NCBI GenBank assembly: GCA_021799755.1 | Contig: JAJYZU010000082.1 | Location: 1-5,365 of the forward strand | DNA: 5,365 nucleotides | Direction: 5' to 3' | DNA from: Thermoplasmata archaeon | GTDB taxonomy: Archaea > Thermoplasmatota > Thermoplasmata > Thermoplasmatales > Thermoplasmataceae | Shown: in pieces, positions 5,197 through 5,365 of the stretch | How the letters are laid out: each line of letters starts with the position of its first letter | Position numbering within the stretch: the first letter of the stretch is position 1 | Position numbers and translations under genes: made by a program | Notes under the pieces: model-generated | Database searches by the model: none | What the model was told of the DNA's origin: nothing | Seen by the model: only the letters and a program-made list of their open reading frames with translations

Positions 5197-5365
5197 TTGA
5201 TAAAGGGATTAATCTCGGACCTCGATGGGACCTTACTTGATTCCATGGAAGCCAGAATAGACGCATGGATTGGTGCGTTCGCAAAATATGGTGTTGAAAT
5301 ACCTAGAAGCCAGTTGAGGCCACTTATAGGGCTGCCGGGCGTGGATCTCGCGGGGAGATATTACA
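5197..5365 (+). CDS. HAD-superfamily phosphatase, phosphoglycolate phosphatase-like, N-terminal 56 residues (cut by window edge)
   Basis: The frame from TTG 5197 begins (M)IKGLISDLDGTLLDS, the first HAD motif. Asp8 is the nucleophile and Asp10 the acid/base, followed by GTL and the DS pair typical of subfamily IA enzymes. The next residues (MEARIDAWIGAFAKYGVEI, then LRPLIGLPG) form the start of the helical cap, as in phosphoglycolate phosphatase / beta-phosphoglucomutase-like proteins. The residue before the first Asp is Ser rather than the usual Phe. Start choice: HAD proteins normally begin M-I-K-G/A-(V/I)-x-F-D at exactly this point, and a TATA box lies 24 nt upstream. The frame has no stop upstream until beyond the promoter, but there is no ATG, and the ATG at 5178 is in another frame. 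Substrate cannot be told from this fragment. Confidence 0.82.
   Translation, partial: MIKGLISDLDGTLLDSMEARIDAWIGAFAKYGVEIPRSQLRPLIGLPGVDLAGRYY

Noticed and set aside
5178..5240. ATG at 5178 opening a 20-codon frame before the HAD gene.
   Set aside because: It is out of frame with the HAD motif, stops after 20 codons, and overlaps the TATA box, so it would be upstream of the transcript.
1..5365. Search by eye for mobile elements, CRISPR repeats, tRNA or other RNA genes and defence systems.
   Set aside because: Coding density is high with ordinary metabolic families, no long direct or terminal repeats were seen, and the two spacers of about 100 nt are explained by promoters.

Overview
The window looks like chromosomal DNA of an aerobic, probably acidophilic euryarchaeon of the Thermoplasmata / Thermoplasmatales type. 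The evidence is indirect. AT-rich TATA-like boxes lie about 24-33 nt upstream of start codons, with almost no 5' leader and no Shine-Dalgarno at promoter-proximal genes. A strong Shine-Dalgarno appears only inside the operon. Arginine codons are mostly AGA/AGG (10 of 11 in the 3411-4094 gene after its first Met). The gene families fit a heterotrophic, oxygen-using archaeon. No 16S rRNA or other taxonomic marker is present, so the placement is an inference.

Layout: (1) Positions 1-3305, minus strand, hold a compact operon transcribed hppD (4-hydroxyphenylpyruvate dioxygenase), fahA (fumarylacetoacetase family), hmgA (homogentisate 1,2-dioxygenase), then a Nudix hydrolase cut by the window edge. 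Gaps are 6 and 9 nt, and the last pair overlaps by 13 nt. (2) Positions 3306-3410 are a divergent promoter region with two short perfect palindromes, one beside each promoter. (3) Positions 3411-4094, plus strand, encode a chlorite-dismutase-family protein resembling coproheme decarboxylase (ChdC/HemQ). (4) Positions 4091-5104, minus strand, encode a zinc-type medium-chain dehydrogenase/reductase resembling archaeal acryloyl-CoA reductases. Its stop codon overlaps that of the preceding convergent gene. (5) Positions 5105-5196 are a second divergent promoter region. (6) From 5197, plus strand, a HAD-superfamily phosphatase begins, probably at a leaderless TTG, and runs off the window.

The three catabolic enzymes form the core of aerobic tyrosine/phenylalanine breakdown through homogentisate: 4-hydroxyphenylpyruvate to homogentisate (HppD), ring opening to maleylacetoacetate (HmgA), and hydrolysis of fumarylacetoacetate to fumarate and acetoacetate (FahA). 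The isomerase normally needed between HmgA and FahA, a glutathione-dependent zeta-class GST, is not in the window, and neither is a tyrosine aminotransferase. The Cld-family protein, the dehydrogenase and the HAD protein have their own promoters and no demonstrated link to this pathway. I see no mobile elements, RNA genes or CRISPR, and no gene-free stretch longer than about 105 bases.
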